Below are positions 47,561-60,802 of a DNA stretch of 64,000 bases, piece by piece. A program made the position numbers and the translations under genes. This DNA is from Aselliscus stoliczkanus (Eukaryota > Chordata > Mammalia > Chiroptera > Hipposideridae). A model generated the notes under the pieces. It was not told the DNA's origin. It did no database searches and saw nothing but the letters and a program-made list of their open reading frames with translations. The stretch is from NCBI GenBank assembly GCA_033961575.1, contig CM066729.1, forward strand, positions 35,250,501-35,314,500, in the 5' to 3' direction. The first letter of the stretch is position 1, and the number at the start of each line of letters is the position of its first letter.

Positions 47561-49074
47561 GAGATGTTATAAAAGAATTAAGAATTATTCAAACTTAAGA
47601 ACACAGAGAGAAACAATAAGATAAAAACTTCAGTTCACTTAATAATAGTAAAAACAAAAATAAATCCCAGTTTAACTTCATAGTAATAATTTACAATTCT
47701 TTTTTGCCCCCAGAACAGGAAAAAGGTCATTATTATTATCTACTAATTAAAGGAATTGTACTATCATTACCTGAAACTACTATTCAAGTCTTGTGTTTCT
47801 TAAGTGAGGAATGTATTTTTGACAACTTTATCTATTCCTTCTATGGTAATATTCTGCTTAGATTTCTACCCTAAGATCAGTTCTTGTCATGTGTAAATTT
47901 CCTAGAAAAATCACAAATGACATCCAGGTTTTCATAATTATGTGCAAAGAACTCATGATTCTTTGAAATAACTCTTTGACAGTTAATTTCTTCATGATAA
48001 TTTTTGTTTATCAATTTGTTCTTTCTCCACTTTTTTCTTAATTTAGCAGGTTGTTTTATTTTGCAGTTTTTATGAAGGTTCAGTTCTTGTATTTAATAGG
48101 CCTACATTTTTTTTCTATTTAGAAATACATTGCTTTAAACAATTTTTTTAAAAAAATAAGCACAAAATAATAGTCAAACTTCAGTGAGAGCTTACTAGAA
48201 GTCAAGCACTGTCCTAATTGTTACCCTGCTAGCTAGGTATTCATATTATGTCAGTTTCATGGTTAAGTGTAGGGAAGCCTAGGAAATTTAAGAAAAATAT
48301 TCTACGCCACATAGTGAGAGCACAGCACAGGTAACATTTAAACCCTTTTAGCTTCCAAAAGTTGAAAACCTTTAGATTCAAAGCCCACCTATTCTACACC
48401 ATTTTATTATCTAATCACTTCAAGACACTTTTATCTAACTTCTGAATAATCACCATAAAATTAACTAAATACAATCATTGAAACAGATAAAAAAGTCAGC
48501 TGTCAATTTGTTATTTGATTTCAGATATCTTCACTAATAGAGCTGATTAAATATGTATTGTTTTATTCAACAATTCAGCCATCTCTCTGCCAAAGCCAAC
48601 CAGCAAACAAATGTAGCATTGATTTCTCATAGCCTTATTCTCTAATGGATTGTTCTGTTAATTATCTTAGAACTCCAACCACACTTGCCAGAAAAAATAA
48701 TAATTATGATCTTCATTACATAGATGTGAACTTTGAAGATCATAAATGTTATGACTTTTTTAAAACTGAATTTAAGACTCCCAACCGAGTCAAGTGCTTA
48801 TTCCACTTGAGTATGATATTTCCCCTGGGCTGGTCAGAAAATGAAAAGAAGATCAAGTTTAGGAATATAGAAACTGTCAATATTTTCTTACTTTTTCAAC
48901 CAAACTTTTTATAGAAAAATAAAAAGTTATATGAAAAGAAAAAGGCCCCCATATTTTAAAAAATGAGTAAAATTCTTTCTTGGGCTTAAAATCCCAACCT
49001 AATTTATTTTATTTATTCATTAAGTATATAGAATATTAACCTAGATCTAAAAGTGAGGACTGCTTTTTAAAAAA
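47561..49074. other. Anonymous DNA around a MIR fragment
   Basis: Apart from the MIR-like 48190-48340, nothing recognised. A short frame at 48645-48914 has no identifiable domain. Confidence 0.45.
48190..48340 (+). repeat. Probable MIR/L2-tail fragment
   Basis: 'gagagcttactagaagtcaa', 'gcactgtcctaattgttacc' and later 'cacatagtgagagcacagca' follow the MIR order. Confidence 0.5.
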
Positions 49075-50118
49075 GTGTATAGTGAAGTGTCATCCCCAAT
49101 TCATTTTACCTTGTTTTCACCCTTCTATCCTTTGTGCCACATTCCCACTCACCCCTTATAACCATTTTCATTTGTTTCTGGTATACATTTCATTTTTTAG
49201 TGATGTACATATATTCTTGATTTTTCTTCATTTATTCATGAAAGGTAGTGTACAGAAAATGATCTTTTGCACTTTGCTTTTGTCACTTAGCAATATATTC
49301 TTAAAATCACTATATACTGGTTGATATGTCTTTCTCATTTGCATTGCAGGCTATTGGGTGAATAATATAGTCTAGACCATTTCCCACTGTATGGAAATAT
49401 AAGTTGTTTCCAATTTTTGCAGTGACAAACAATATACTTATTTATAGGCATTTCCATTGTATTGAGGAGGTTTATTTACCTTTGGGTAAATTCCTAAAAG
49501 TGGGATTGCCAGATGAATTGGGGGTTTTGTTAAGTATTTCAAATTCCCTTCCAACTTAACTCTACCAGTGTGCATTCCCACGATGAGGGAATGAGAGTGC
49601 CTGTTTGACCACTGATGCACTGAAAGACTATTGTTATACTGTCAATTTTCATGTATCTGATGAGGCATGGTATCCCAATAGTTATACAGTTTTGTGATTT
49701 TTTTCACTTCGCTGAGATTCCCCATCTATTAATCTATATGCTGTACACTTTTTTCTTTAGATATTTTAAACATATTAACAAGTTATTTTACATTCAATGT
49801 ATGAGATAGTTTCAACAAGTGGGTGATCTGAGTCTGGTTCTGCTTATTTCTTTATTTCTTTATTGTTTGTTGTTGTTGTTTTGCCCTCCCCCCCCACTTT
49901 TTTTTTGCTTGAAAAATGGACACGCACAACAGTAAAGACTGAGGTCTTTGATGGAGGTTTAGTTAATCTAGTCAAGAGTTGAGCTGGGTTTTACATTTTG
50001 TTCTTGCTATGCTTGTCCTTAGTGAACAACTGACTCCAAATTTTCCCACCCTTATTTTGTGCCTAAATAAGAGTTGAGTTACTGGAGTATTGTTTTTGTT
50101 TTGTTTTGGGGTTTTTTT

Positions 50119-50153
<35 letters not shown>

Positions 50154-50900
50154 CTGTTTAACCCTTAAATTTAGACTTTTATTAGCCAAAACCTCAGAGA
50201 GTGCCTGTCTTCAAACTCTTGCCCCATTTCCAGTGGCAGGTTGCTGTTAACTCTAGACTTGCTAATGTGGTGTGGGGAGAGTAGTAAGGTGGAGAGACTT
50301 TTCTTGTTCTTTTATTTTAGCATTATAGATAGGTACTATGTCTCTTAGTCTCAGGGCTGGGGATTCTATAGTGATCCTGGCCTGTTCAGAGACCAGTGAG
50401 AATTTCCAATTATCTGGGTTCTGGACATTTTCCTGTCCCTTCTTCAAGAATAGCAAGTATGTGCTCATTTGTTTCTTTGTTTTCATTTTGTTTTGTTTTC
50501 CATTTCCTTCAGCTAGCTGCTTCACAGAAATAAATAATCTTAGCGGTGCTTTGTAACTTTCCGAGCTCCACCCAAACCGCTGGCCTACAATGAGGGAGAG
50601 GGTGGGGGGTGCTTTTCCATTCTCCTGCCCTGGCCCCAATCTTTTTTTAGTGTGCATTTCACTGAGGAAAGATTCATGAAGAAAATCCTAAGAGTGAACC
50701 TAAACTACCCCTATGTCTGTTTATTTCCAGAACTTTATACAATCCCACCTGCCCATTCCCAGTCTTTAGCAATTTACTGAAAATTTTAACTGAACTTCTT
50801 ACCCCTTCACATAAAATCTTTAACCTGGGCTCTGACCCAGATAAATCAGTGCTTTGTATTCCTTCTCTCATTGAAGTGCCTTTCTTTCTTTAGATTTTTG
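49075..50900 (-). mobile_element. Old L1 region, antisense
   Basis: The left part shows 'ttgtttccaatttttgcagt', 'aaattcctaaaagtgggatt', 'ccagtgtgcattcccacgat' and 'gagagtgcctgtttgaccac', classic antisense L1. From about 49850 to 50900 T-rich sequence continues, with a TA microsatellite (50121-50151), resembling the antisense 3' UTR of ancient L1. Assignment of the right part is weaker. Confidence 0.55.
50121..50151. repeat. (TA)n microsatellite
   Basis: About 15 TA units after a G/T-rich stretch. Confidence 0.95.
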
Positions 50901-52079
50901 ACCAGTTGATGACACTGCAATCTCAGCCCTCACTCATGAGTTTAAGGAAAGTTATGATTTTGTAGATTATATGGCTTTTTCCTATCATTGGGTTGGAACT
51001 GATATATTTAAGAAGGTGGAAGTCCTGAGCAATGAAATTTGAACTTCTCTTTCTAGGGAAAGAGATATATCACTAGGGGTGATATATGTGTATATATTTA
51101 TTACAATTATTATATTTTCCATGTAAAATGTATTGGTTTACTTATTTTTACATTTTCTCTTTCAAGTAAGAGATGTTTATAGTATTTTTTTTCAGGTGAT
51201 TTTCTTTTGATTTATACAGTTTAAAATATAGTAAACTTATTTTCTTATTTAAATTCTACTTTACAGCTGGTCCATCTTTAACTGAACCCTATAACGTATA
51301 ACTTATTCTTTTGAAATTCAAAACAGTTCTATATTACTGGCATTTGGGAAAGAAAATTAGAATTCTCAGGAATTACTAAACCATTAATTATTATTTACTT
51401 TTATATAATTTTCTGTACATTTCTAATAATTAAAAAAATTCAATTTAGTAGCTTTTGCACAGAACTGAGTATTAGCATAATATCAGGCATTGCTAATACC
51501 AGAATATGTTATTAGTTAGTATTTAAATAATATCACATTGGATATCCTAGCCAGATTAACAGGACTACACTGAATCGCATTTCACAATTGCCTCAAGGAT
51601 GATTTTGCATCCAAAAGTCATTATTATTGAAATAAAATATACCCTTTGTGCACAGCTATTAATATTCACCTTATTTGCAAGAACGACTCACTATTAACAG
51701 CAGAGTCACTTAAAAAACTGCAAACATTACAGGCAATTTCTTGGTTGTAACTAGTTGCTATTATTAAAATGTTTTATATGTAAAGTGCAGGTTTTTAATT
51801 TCTACTTTCTAAATTCATGTTTTCTTGCTAAATCACAATAAACATAATTTTATAGTACATTTCAAAACATGTTAGAAAAAGAAACAACAGCAGCTTAATG
51901 ATAGAAAATAAATTAAAAGGTCATGACAAACACTGCCTGTTTACAAACACTTTTGAAGACTTCCAATCCTTAACATCCAGGAATCCACAGTTAAGGAGTT
52001 AAAATCAAATTGTCTGATACCCTTTTTTGAACAGAGTAGATTATATTACTCTATTATGATGATGATGGAATTTTATATC
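50901..52079. other. AT-rich anonymous DNA
   Basis: Nothing recognised. Confidence 0.5.
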
Positions 52080-52740
52080 ATAATTTATCCAAAATGAACC
52101 TCAGCCCAACTCTTACACCTTATACAAAAGTCGACTCAATCTGGAATGTTTGCATGTAAACATATAAAGCATTTAGAAGCAAAAATAGGAGAAAATCTTT
52201 GAGATCTAGGGTTTGGTAAAGAATTCTTAGACATGACACCAAGAGCAAGTTCTTTACAACAACAACAAAAAAAGGATAAATTCAACTTCATTAAAATTAA
52301 TCTTTTCTCTGCTGTTAAAAATAGAAATATGGGCTACCGGCTAGGAGGAAATACTCACAAACCATTTTACTAACAGTTATTTATACCCAGAAAATATCAC
52401 AGAAGAGATACTTTGGTAAACATAGGTGGCAAATATACATATAAAAAGATATTCAGCATCACTAGCCATAAGAGAAACATACATTAACACTAAAATGAGA
52501 TATCACTACCCATCTATTAGTATGGATAAAATAAATATTAATGATAACATAGATGCTGGCAGGGATACAGAGAAACTGGATAGCTGGTGGAAATATACAA
52601 CAGACACTCTGAAAAATAGTTTTGCAGTTTCTATAAAATTAAATATGTAACCATCATGTAACCTAGTCATCACACTCCTGGGCATTTATACCAAAAAAAA
52701 TGAAAATGTACATCTTTTGGTTATTTGTTATTCTATTACA
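52080..52740 (+). mobile_element. Old L1 ORF2 fragment
   Basis: 'ccagagcaagttctttac'-type ORF2 wording is recognisable: 'gacaccaagagcaagttctt', 'ttcaacttcattaaaattaa', 'gatattcagcatcactagcc', 'acatagatgctggcagggat', 'cacactcctgggcatttata'. Broken throughout. Confidence 0.75.
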
Positions 52741-55700
52741 AAATAATGATTTTTTTTTAAGAGGGAAAACCTTTTTATTTTCAAACTTCCATCTTTTGCA
52801 AAACTTAATAGCCAGATTATAGGTGTTTCTATTTGGTTGTTCACAACTTCTTTGAGAATGTGTTTGCATTTTTCAAAGGTGTTCACTAAACCTGAGACAA
52901 AGAAAGAAGGTACTAGTAGAAAAATAGTTTTAAAAAAGCTGGTCAAGGAATTTAAAATATTGTATAAATGATAAAAGCAAGAGATATTTATCTAAACATC
53001 TAATACATTTAATTGTGGTAAAAAATTCACTGAACACATATGTAGATTAGAGAAGTTAAAAAGTCTGTATAATGTAACTTTAAGTATAGTATACAGATTA
53101 ATTCATGACAAGAATTATAGTGATAAAAAATTAAGAAACAAACAAATCCAATTACCTAGTCAGATTTTAATGTGTTTACAAAACTCTGTTGGGTATCACA
53201 GGTAGCAGCTGTAGGGAGAGACACTAGAAGTAGAAAAAGGCTGCTATTATTTGGGAGCTTTCTGGTTAATTGTGCAAACAGAAGAAATACCACAACAAAA
53301 CAACAATAAAAAAAGAGGAAACAAGTTGGTTAGGAATGTAATTAAATGTTAATCTTTCAGTACTATTTTTATAAATTGCATTACTGACCCTGACTGCTTC
53401 TCAAGAATTGCTATAATAATGAACTATGAACTGGGTTCATGCTTCACACTGTCATAATTTCTGAGAGCTCATTGTAGAGATAAGACTTTTTGTTACGTTG
53501 TCAACATGGTATAGAAAGAGGGAGACACAAAAGAAGGATGAGATTGGAGAACATTATCATCACTAATGCTGGAAGATGCATTCAATTAAGAATGAGAGCT
53601 ATGTCTTATTTGTCTCTAGGAAAATTAAAATATGATGGGAGAGATACATATTTAGATATAGTATTGTTCCAAGGTATAATGTAAAGTTAAAATAAAATGT
53701 GATTTCCAAAAGAATGAGATTCATTTCAACAGCAGAAAAAGCTTCACCTTTGAACTAACTGTTGAAAAATGATAAAAGAATAGATGACAGAATATTTTTT
53801 TCAAAATAGAAGATAAATCACAAGGTAAATCGTGTCATGGCTTATTTGGTAATTAGTGAGCAATCTACTAGTATGGGGCATTATCATGAGAAACAAAGCT
53901 TGAAATTAAGGTTAGGTTGCATACTGGATATCAGATAGTAGAGGGCCATATGTAGTACAGATTTTGAAATAAAAGTGATATGACTAAGTATTTTAGGAAA
54001 AAAACAATGGTGTTAGGATAAAAGGAGTTAGGATTGGAAGAAAAGATACTGAAATCAAGGAGACAAGTTAAGAGGTAGTTTTACCTGGAGGCCAGTTTGT
54101 AGAAAGTAAGAGCAATTAGGAGAGCTGGGGAAATGTATGGGAGAGATATGGAACCCTATTTTACATATGAGTAACAATTTTGCATATGAGATGGAGTACA
54201 ACTGAGAGGATTAGGTTAATATATGACTGTATACTTTGGAGTTAGCAGCTATAGTTATAACCCAGATTAACTCTGAAAGAATATAAAGGAATAAGCTTAT
54301 AGCACTAAATACCCTTAGTGTGGACACAGGAAGGGGATGGGAGAAGATTTCCCAGGGAGGAGGAAAATAGGGAGGATAATAGTAAAACAAGTCAATAAAT
54401 ATTTGCTAAGTTTGCTTGGTTTTACTCATTGTACTTTTTCACTGAGAACACCAATGGATGCTCTATTATCCCTGCCCCCAAGGAGCCAAGGCTTTCATTG
54501 TGAAAATTACATTAAAATTATAATAAACTTGAATTTATTAATGTTAAAGTAGAAAATCAATAAAGTTTCCATGAATTAAAAAGGGTGTTAATACCTGAGA
54601 GGTGGGAAGTTAAAACAATTTAGAAGGGAGTTGATACTCATATTTAAATAAACCTGCATGAAACATTTCAAGTTTTATTACACTTAGACTTTGCAATCAT
54701 TAAACCATCATTTACATAAATCTAATTATACAGCTCCAGATAATGCAATGACAACACATACATTTGTATGTGAAAAATAGTAGTTTGGCTTATAGTCTGT
54801 ATTAATTGAAAATAATTAGAAGAAAGAAGAATATATACATATATTCTAGAAGCAATTATATCTTGGGAATTTATAGACCAAATTCTGCCTCAGCTTATTT
54901 ATACACACTCATTAAAGCATTAGTGTATTAACTGTGGCATGTAGATGAACTTGAATGAAAAGTAATGAACCAAACAAGAACCACAGGTCCAAATTAGATA
55001 AAATATTTCTTGCTTCTGTCTTGCTGACAAGCAAAAGCAAATCGCTTAATGCCTTGGAAATCCCTGTCCATCCAAAAATCAATTTGCTATAGATTCTGAA
55101 AGCATATTTTTATGCAATCAAACTAAAATGATTAAGTTCATTTCAAAAAATAATTTCTTGACTCTCACCTGCAGCATAGTAATAAACTTCAAATGCATGG
55201 AAAATAAGTATCTGAGATACCTAAATTTAAAACCCACTTTTATGAATTCCATTGAGCAAAGGAAATTATTTTTCCTCTCATTAAATACCCTCATTCTAAT
55301 TTTAATTTCTTTGACTTGTCACAAAAAATACAGGTATCTGAGAAGTAGCCTTAAACCAAATATGCAGTTGTGCTATATTCAGTCCTTAGAAACCAGGGTT
55401 TCATCCTACTTTAGGTATCAGAAATGCATAACAACGACAACAGATCGTCTACTGAATTCTAGGAAATATAAAGTGGCATGGAATAAATAAAGAGTGAACT
55501 AATTCACATCCAAGCCCTGATTCCGCCCCCCAATACATCCTTTAATAGGAAAGGGGGAAGGATAAAACAAGAGTTTCACCTATAACATATGGAGATTCTT
55601 CAAGCCCGTGATTGTTGTGATCCGCGTGTTCCCATTCTGAAGCAATGACATGAGACAGAGCAACAAAGGTAATTCTAAGGAAACAAAGTCTTCAGCCACG

Positions 55701-55754
55701 ACAACCTTAGGGTACAGATTAAGAAGTTCATGAACAATCAGGTATACTTATATT
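52741..55754. other. Anonymous DNA
   Basis: No gene or confident repeat. A small C-rich patch near 55520 and a CpG-containing patch near 55605-55630 are the only compositional oddities. Confidence 0.45.
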
Positions 55755-55811
55755 TGGCCAAGACATGGAAACAGCCAAAATGTTCTTCAATAGATGATTG
55801 GATAAAGAAGT

Positions 55812-55879
<68 letters not shown>

Positions 55880-56335
55880 ATAAAATGTTACTAGGCCTTA
55901 AAAAAAGATGAAATACAGTACTGCCATTTGCAACAACATGAAAGGATTTTAAGATTATCATGTTAAGTGAAATAAGTCTAACCGAAAAAGTCGAGAATTA
56001 TATAATTTCACTCATATATAGGATATAAAAGTAAAAGCAGCAAACAAGACAAACAAAAACATAGAGACAGACAACAGTATAGTGGTTATTAGAGGGTAAG
56101 GGGTAAGGAGGTAGAAGAGGATAAAGGGGGTCAAATATATAGTGATGGAAGGAGAATTGACTTTGAGTGTTGAGCACACAATGCAATATATAGATGATGT
56201 ATTATCTATAAACATCATAGATGTTTTGTTTATAGATAATATAAAGTATATAAAATTATACACTTGAAACCTGTATAATTTTTTAACCAATTTCACACCA
56301 ATAAATGTAATAAAACTTTTTAAAAAATAATTTAA
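55755..56335 (+). mobile_element. L1 3' end, younger subfamily, with AT-expansion and hairpin
   Basis: Same subfamily as 25290-25735: 'ccaagacatggaaacagcca', 'agatgattggataaagaagt', an AT microsatellite, 'gtgaaataagtctaaccg', 'gaaaaagtcgagaatta', 'aagggggtcaaatatatagt', 'caccaataaatgtaataaaa'. A 13-bp perfect stem (56201-56213 with 56228-56240) is inserted where the sister copy reads straight through. Confidence 0.85.
55815..55874. repeat. (AT)n microsatellite inside L1
   Basis: About 30 AT units at the same internal L1 position as the array at 47003. Confidence 0.95.
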
Positions 56336-59139
56336 AAAAAATTTAACTCATTGTTCTATGAGTGGAATTGAGCACTTTATAATATAAAGTGGATTCATTC
56401 TTCAATAAACATAAATCTCTCCTTAAAATGCTAAGTTTTCTAAATGCTTTAATGAGAAACCATAAAATTTATTTAGCAGAATAAAATATTTATATTTTAA
56501 AGCAACCGTGTAAACATTCAAAAGATGTACAATTGACCATTAACAGAATAGCATTTGAATAATTTTCCCAAGTTTTTTTCTATTGAAGGACATGAGGTAT
56601 TAATTGTAATGTGCATGATGAGAATGAAAGTATATTTATACATAGAGGTCACAGTATATGGCACTTAATAGTAAATCAGTTGTATACTACTTAAAATAGA
56701 ACAACCATATTATTCAAACTATAACATAATTAAGTTTTTCAAAAATTTTCTAAGTACTATGCAAATCACTCTTATAAGCGAGAACTATTCCCAAATAAGT
56801 ATAATGTTTTCAAGCACCGTTTTATTTTTTAACATATTATTGTTCAAAATACTTAGTATTTCCCAGAAGCTTGTATTTTACTGAGGTATAGAAAAAAGTA
56901 GAATCTGGTGTTACAATAACTCATTACATAACTTTTACTTTTCTGACAAATTATTTTAGCTTTAACACTGTCTTTCTAAAGGGTTTTAGTAATAATACCA
57001 GCCAACTAACTTCTAAAATCAAATCTGGACAAGGAATTGGAATGAAGCTAAAAAGTACTTAAGTAACTCTGCCCCTCTCCAGGCTTTATCTGCAGGGACC
57101 CATATGCGTGTTTCTCATTTTGGGGATAGAAAATACATGTAAGGAAAAGTTTTGTATCATCACAGTCATGGAATAACATTGGGATATGCAGTTGAAATAA
57201 ATTTAAATTTAGATGCAGTTATGGAGTATAGTGTTCTTGATTTTTTAATGCTTTTCTTTAAAAATATATATATTTTTATACCTACAGACTACGATGTAAT
57301 ATTAAAAAAACAGAAGGGTTTTGCAGTTTGAAGCTGATGTAAGGATATCCATTCTTTCTTTGTTAAAATATTTATGTTGAAGTTTGGTAAAATGTTGATA
57401 CTTTCAGTGAACATTCATTACACATGCAATAAATGCCACAAATTATCTTGGAAGCTGACTCAGCCAAAAAAAATCAGTTATTAAATAAACATAGTCTACC
57501 TGGTAAATATCTGTAGAGCTGTTATAGTTTAGACTCACTGTCCCTTTGTGGATACAGTGAACACATTTTTACTTATGTTGTACATGCTTTTTCTATTAAT
57601 TGAACTAGTCCAGACTCATAGTCTAAAATCTTTTATGATAACTAGAACTTTTGTGATCAAGTGTTATTATGTCTAACAAAGTAATATATTACCATTATTT
57701 GATATTTACAATATTTCTTATTACAAGAATCTATGTGTGACAGTACAGCTAAAATAAAATTAAGAAAATAATTAATTAACGTTTAATTTAAGCATTACTA
57801 ATATGTCTGAAGCATACAGGCATTTTCTCCGCAAATACAAAACTTCATTAAAATAGGAAAGTCACAAAGTCAGTGATAGAGGAAAATATAGATTAGCAAC
57901 CTGCATTTTTTAAATTCAAATTACGATTGCATGTTTATTTTCAGATCATGAGGGATTTTTAATGTCAATTTATTATTTCTTTTAAATTCTGGATGTTGGA
58001 GATTTTACTTGAGTACTTTTTTTTAGGTGTTTTTGTTGCAAAAAGATACGAGATAAAAAGTTGTATATTTCCTAAGACAATACAAAGCACAGAAAATGTT
58101 GACAGTCTGTCCAATTCTAATAGCATTTTTGCAAGTGATAATTTTTTTGAGAATAGTTTTTTACTTGATTAGCCTCAAATATATTTTTGAAAACCATCAG
58201 GATTTTTTCCAACATGAGAAAGAAGCTTAACATAAACTGTGAAAAGAAATTAAATATTGAGTTGTCTTAGATACAAGAAACACCAAAAAAAATAAAAAGA
58301 ACTTTAAAAATATAATCAGAGCACTTTATAATAAATTACTTTAACTCAGAGTCCAAATGGAATAACCTTTTTAAAAATTGTTTTTTTTAGTAGATTTGTT
58401 CATAGCAAAACTTATTTGGTAAAATTTAATGTGTTATAAACTAAAGAAAAATATTTCAAAAGTTAATTTAAAAAAAGTCAGCAATATTTTGTCAAATACT
58501 AAGTGATACCATATTTGAAGACCATAGCGATTACATAATTGAGAATCCTCAAGGGTAGAAATGTCATTTTCATTGAAATTGTTAAATTGAAATTAAGCGA
58601 CAAGGGTAAGATGCAAGAAACTCGCTATATTTTATTATATCCTTGTTTTTATTTTTACTGATATATTAAATAGCATTTGAAATAAAATAGAAATGACTCT
58701 AACATATCGTGAATTTGTTATCTTTGCTGATTACTAAATTCTCCTGATGCAGACTTCACAGAATATGAAATGAAACACTAACAATTTATTTGAACACTGC
58801 GTTTCTGTGTTGACACAATAATATTTCATTAAACAGAACTATTATCTTCTGTTGCCCTTTCCCTGGCTCTCAAGTTTATCTTAATTTGTTTTAGATTTTG
58901 AAATGAAAGGAATGCAAATAAAAAGGTGTTGAAATATGGTGCATTCCTATTTGCTCTCAGTCCTTTCCTATGAAGCTTTCCTTTGCAAGCCCAGGCTGGA
59001 GATTTGTCATTCCTCCGAACTCCTAAAGCACCTGCTGCCTTCTTGTATTATTCATTCAGTAATTTTTTATTTGTCTTCTGATGTTTTAATAATAAAATCA
59101 TATTAGTTCATACAATTGTTTCCCATGAATTCACCTGGG
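56336..59139. other. AT-rich anonymous DNA, repeat-poor
   Basis: About 2.8 kb with no recognised interspersed repeat, unusual in this repeat-dense window. No coding frame supported. Confidence 0.45.
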
Positions 59140-59265
59140 TCTTCACAATAAACCATAGAGTGTAAAAAGGTAGGTATTATTACCTTTACTGTGAGGATGA
59201 GAAAATAGAAGTTCACAGGTCAACTGGCTATTTACATGACTGAGGCAGGTCTAAAATAGACTTAA
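59140..59265 (+). repeat. Probable MIR fragment
   Basis: 'taggtattattacctttact', 'gaggatgagaaaatagaagt' and 'ggcaggtctaaaatagac' keep the MIR order. Confidence 0.5.
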
Positions 59266-59429
59266 AGATTTTCCATAAAGTTAAAAAGAAATTGTAATAT
59301 TGTTTAGTACTTAAATTCCTGTTGAACTTTGGAGTCCCCAACTAGAATTTTTAAGACCCACCACCTTCTTAATTTTTAACTATTTAAGTTCTCTTATTTT
59401 GATTAATTACCACAAAAGTTGTTAAATTA

Positions 59430-59535
59430 GCCTTTAGAACTGCTATTCCTATTTTACAGATGCAGAAACTGGTGCTTAGAGAGATTACATGACTGGACAA
59501 AAGTTATAGAGCCAAGATAACAGAGTCACTACTAA
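59430..59535 (+). repeat. MIR fragment
   Basis: 'cctattttacagatgcagaa', 'actggtgcttagagagatta' and 'catgactgg' are good MIR core matches. Confidence 0.6.
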
Positions 59536-59702
59536 AATAGGTTTTCTTGTTGTTTTCCTGGGCTCTATATTGTCTTTTGTTAGGGATGAATACAGTCAAC
59601 AATAAGTATCTCCTTATAGTTTACAGAATATACACACATACGTTAATCTCAATATATTTCTTACTTACATTATGTAACCTACAAATGCATATACTATATA
59701 TA

Positions 59703-59783
59703 TTGGGTTGTTGGAAAAGTCATGACACATTTTTGCAACGAAAAACATAGAAAAAATATGTCATGACTTTCGGACAATCCTAT
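59703..59783. mobile_element. Short mariner-type MITE (MADE1-like)
   Basis: An 80-base near-palindrome between TA dinucleotides. The left arm ttgggttgttggaaaagtca pairs with the right arm 'tgactttcggacaatccta', and the centre is A/T-rich. Such elements are non-autonomous mariner derivatives moved by a full-length transposase. Its ends differ from those of the mariners at 17-24 kb, so it belongs to another mariner family. Confidence 0.8.
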
Positions 59784-60224
59784 ATAGAGAGAGAAGAAGA
59801 TAAACGTACCCTTGCTATTTCACTCAGGATTCCTTTTTATTTAGTAACAATAAATAAGTAATAGTGGCACTTAAGATATGAGACAATTGTAAGAGAGAAA
59901 TAATGTCTGGAAAGAGTGTGTGGCATACCAAGAAAAATTTACTGAATTTAATTAAATTGAATTGAACTGAATAGCTGAATTTAAAGTGCAGTTTACCAAA
60001 GTATATATGAGTAATGCTGAAAAATCAAGATGTTTTCCAGACAGAAAATAAAGAGGTACATTTTGTTCACGTCAGATGTCAAAATGCAGAAAAGAAAATC
60101 ATTATGGGTCAATGGATAACAATTTATTGTCTGAAAATTTACATCAACTGTTAAGATATTATTCTCAGTAGATGTTTCTGTAAACCTTAGTATATATACT
60201 AAAAATTGGTCCTAGATACTTTTA

Positions 60225-60345
60225 TAAATATCTGTGGAGTGTTGTACTATGTGCTGAGTATTTTTATCATGCTATCCTTACACCACCCTGTAACATAGAT
60301 ATTAATACCATTTGTGAATGATAAACTGATTAAGTCTCAAGATCT
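60225..60345 (+). repeat. Probable MIR fragment
   Basis: 'tactatgtgctgagtatttt' with 'ccctgtaacatagatattaa' fits the MIR order, weakly. Confidence 0.4.
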
Positions 60346-60374
60346 AAGCTGTTCATCAGGGGGGAACACTAGCT

Positions 60375-60555
60375 AAATATGGCTGTGTGAATTTAAATTT
60401 TAATTAAATGAATTAGAAACAATTAAAATGTCAAATGTTTGTCATATTAGCCACATTTCAAGTGTGCAACAGCCATACATGGCTAGTGATTGCCATGTTG
60501 GACAGTACAGAAATAATATACTCCATTTATTACAGAAATTTTTATCACACAGTAG
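60375..60555 (+). mobile_element. hAT-Charlie-type MER fragment
   Basis: It resembles the common mammalian MER hAT repeats with 'tagccacatttcaagtg', 'acatggctagtgattgcc' and 'ttggacagtacag' motifs. The reading frame across it (60428-60802) is therefore not a gene. The exact subfamily is uncertain. Confidence 0.65.
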
Positions 60556-60802
60556 TGATGTAGATGTTATAGTTATTCTAGATTTAGAGACCCAAGAATG
60601 CATATTTCTGCTAATTTATTGGTCTGCATACTCCCATGAAATGACCCAATTCAACATTTCTTTTAGGAAAGTGTTCCCTCTGTACTCTCTGGCTTGGGGA
60701 AGGAAGGGTCATCTCAAGGATATGAGCATTCAAATTTTTGACAAATATACTCCTATAAAAGGCATGGACTCTTCAGGCTATCATAGAGGGAAGCCCCAGT
60801 AA

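Noticed and set aside
60428..60802. 124-codon plus-strand frame
   Set aside because: Its first half is an hAT-type repeat, and no known domain is present.
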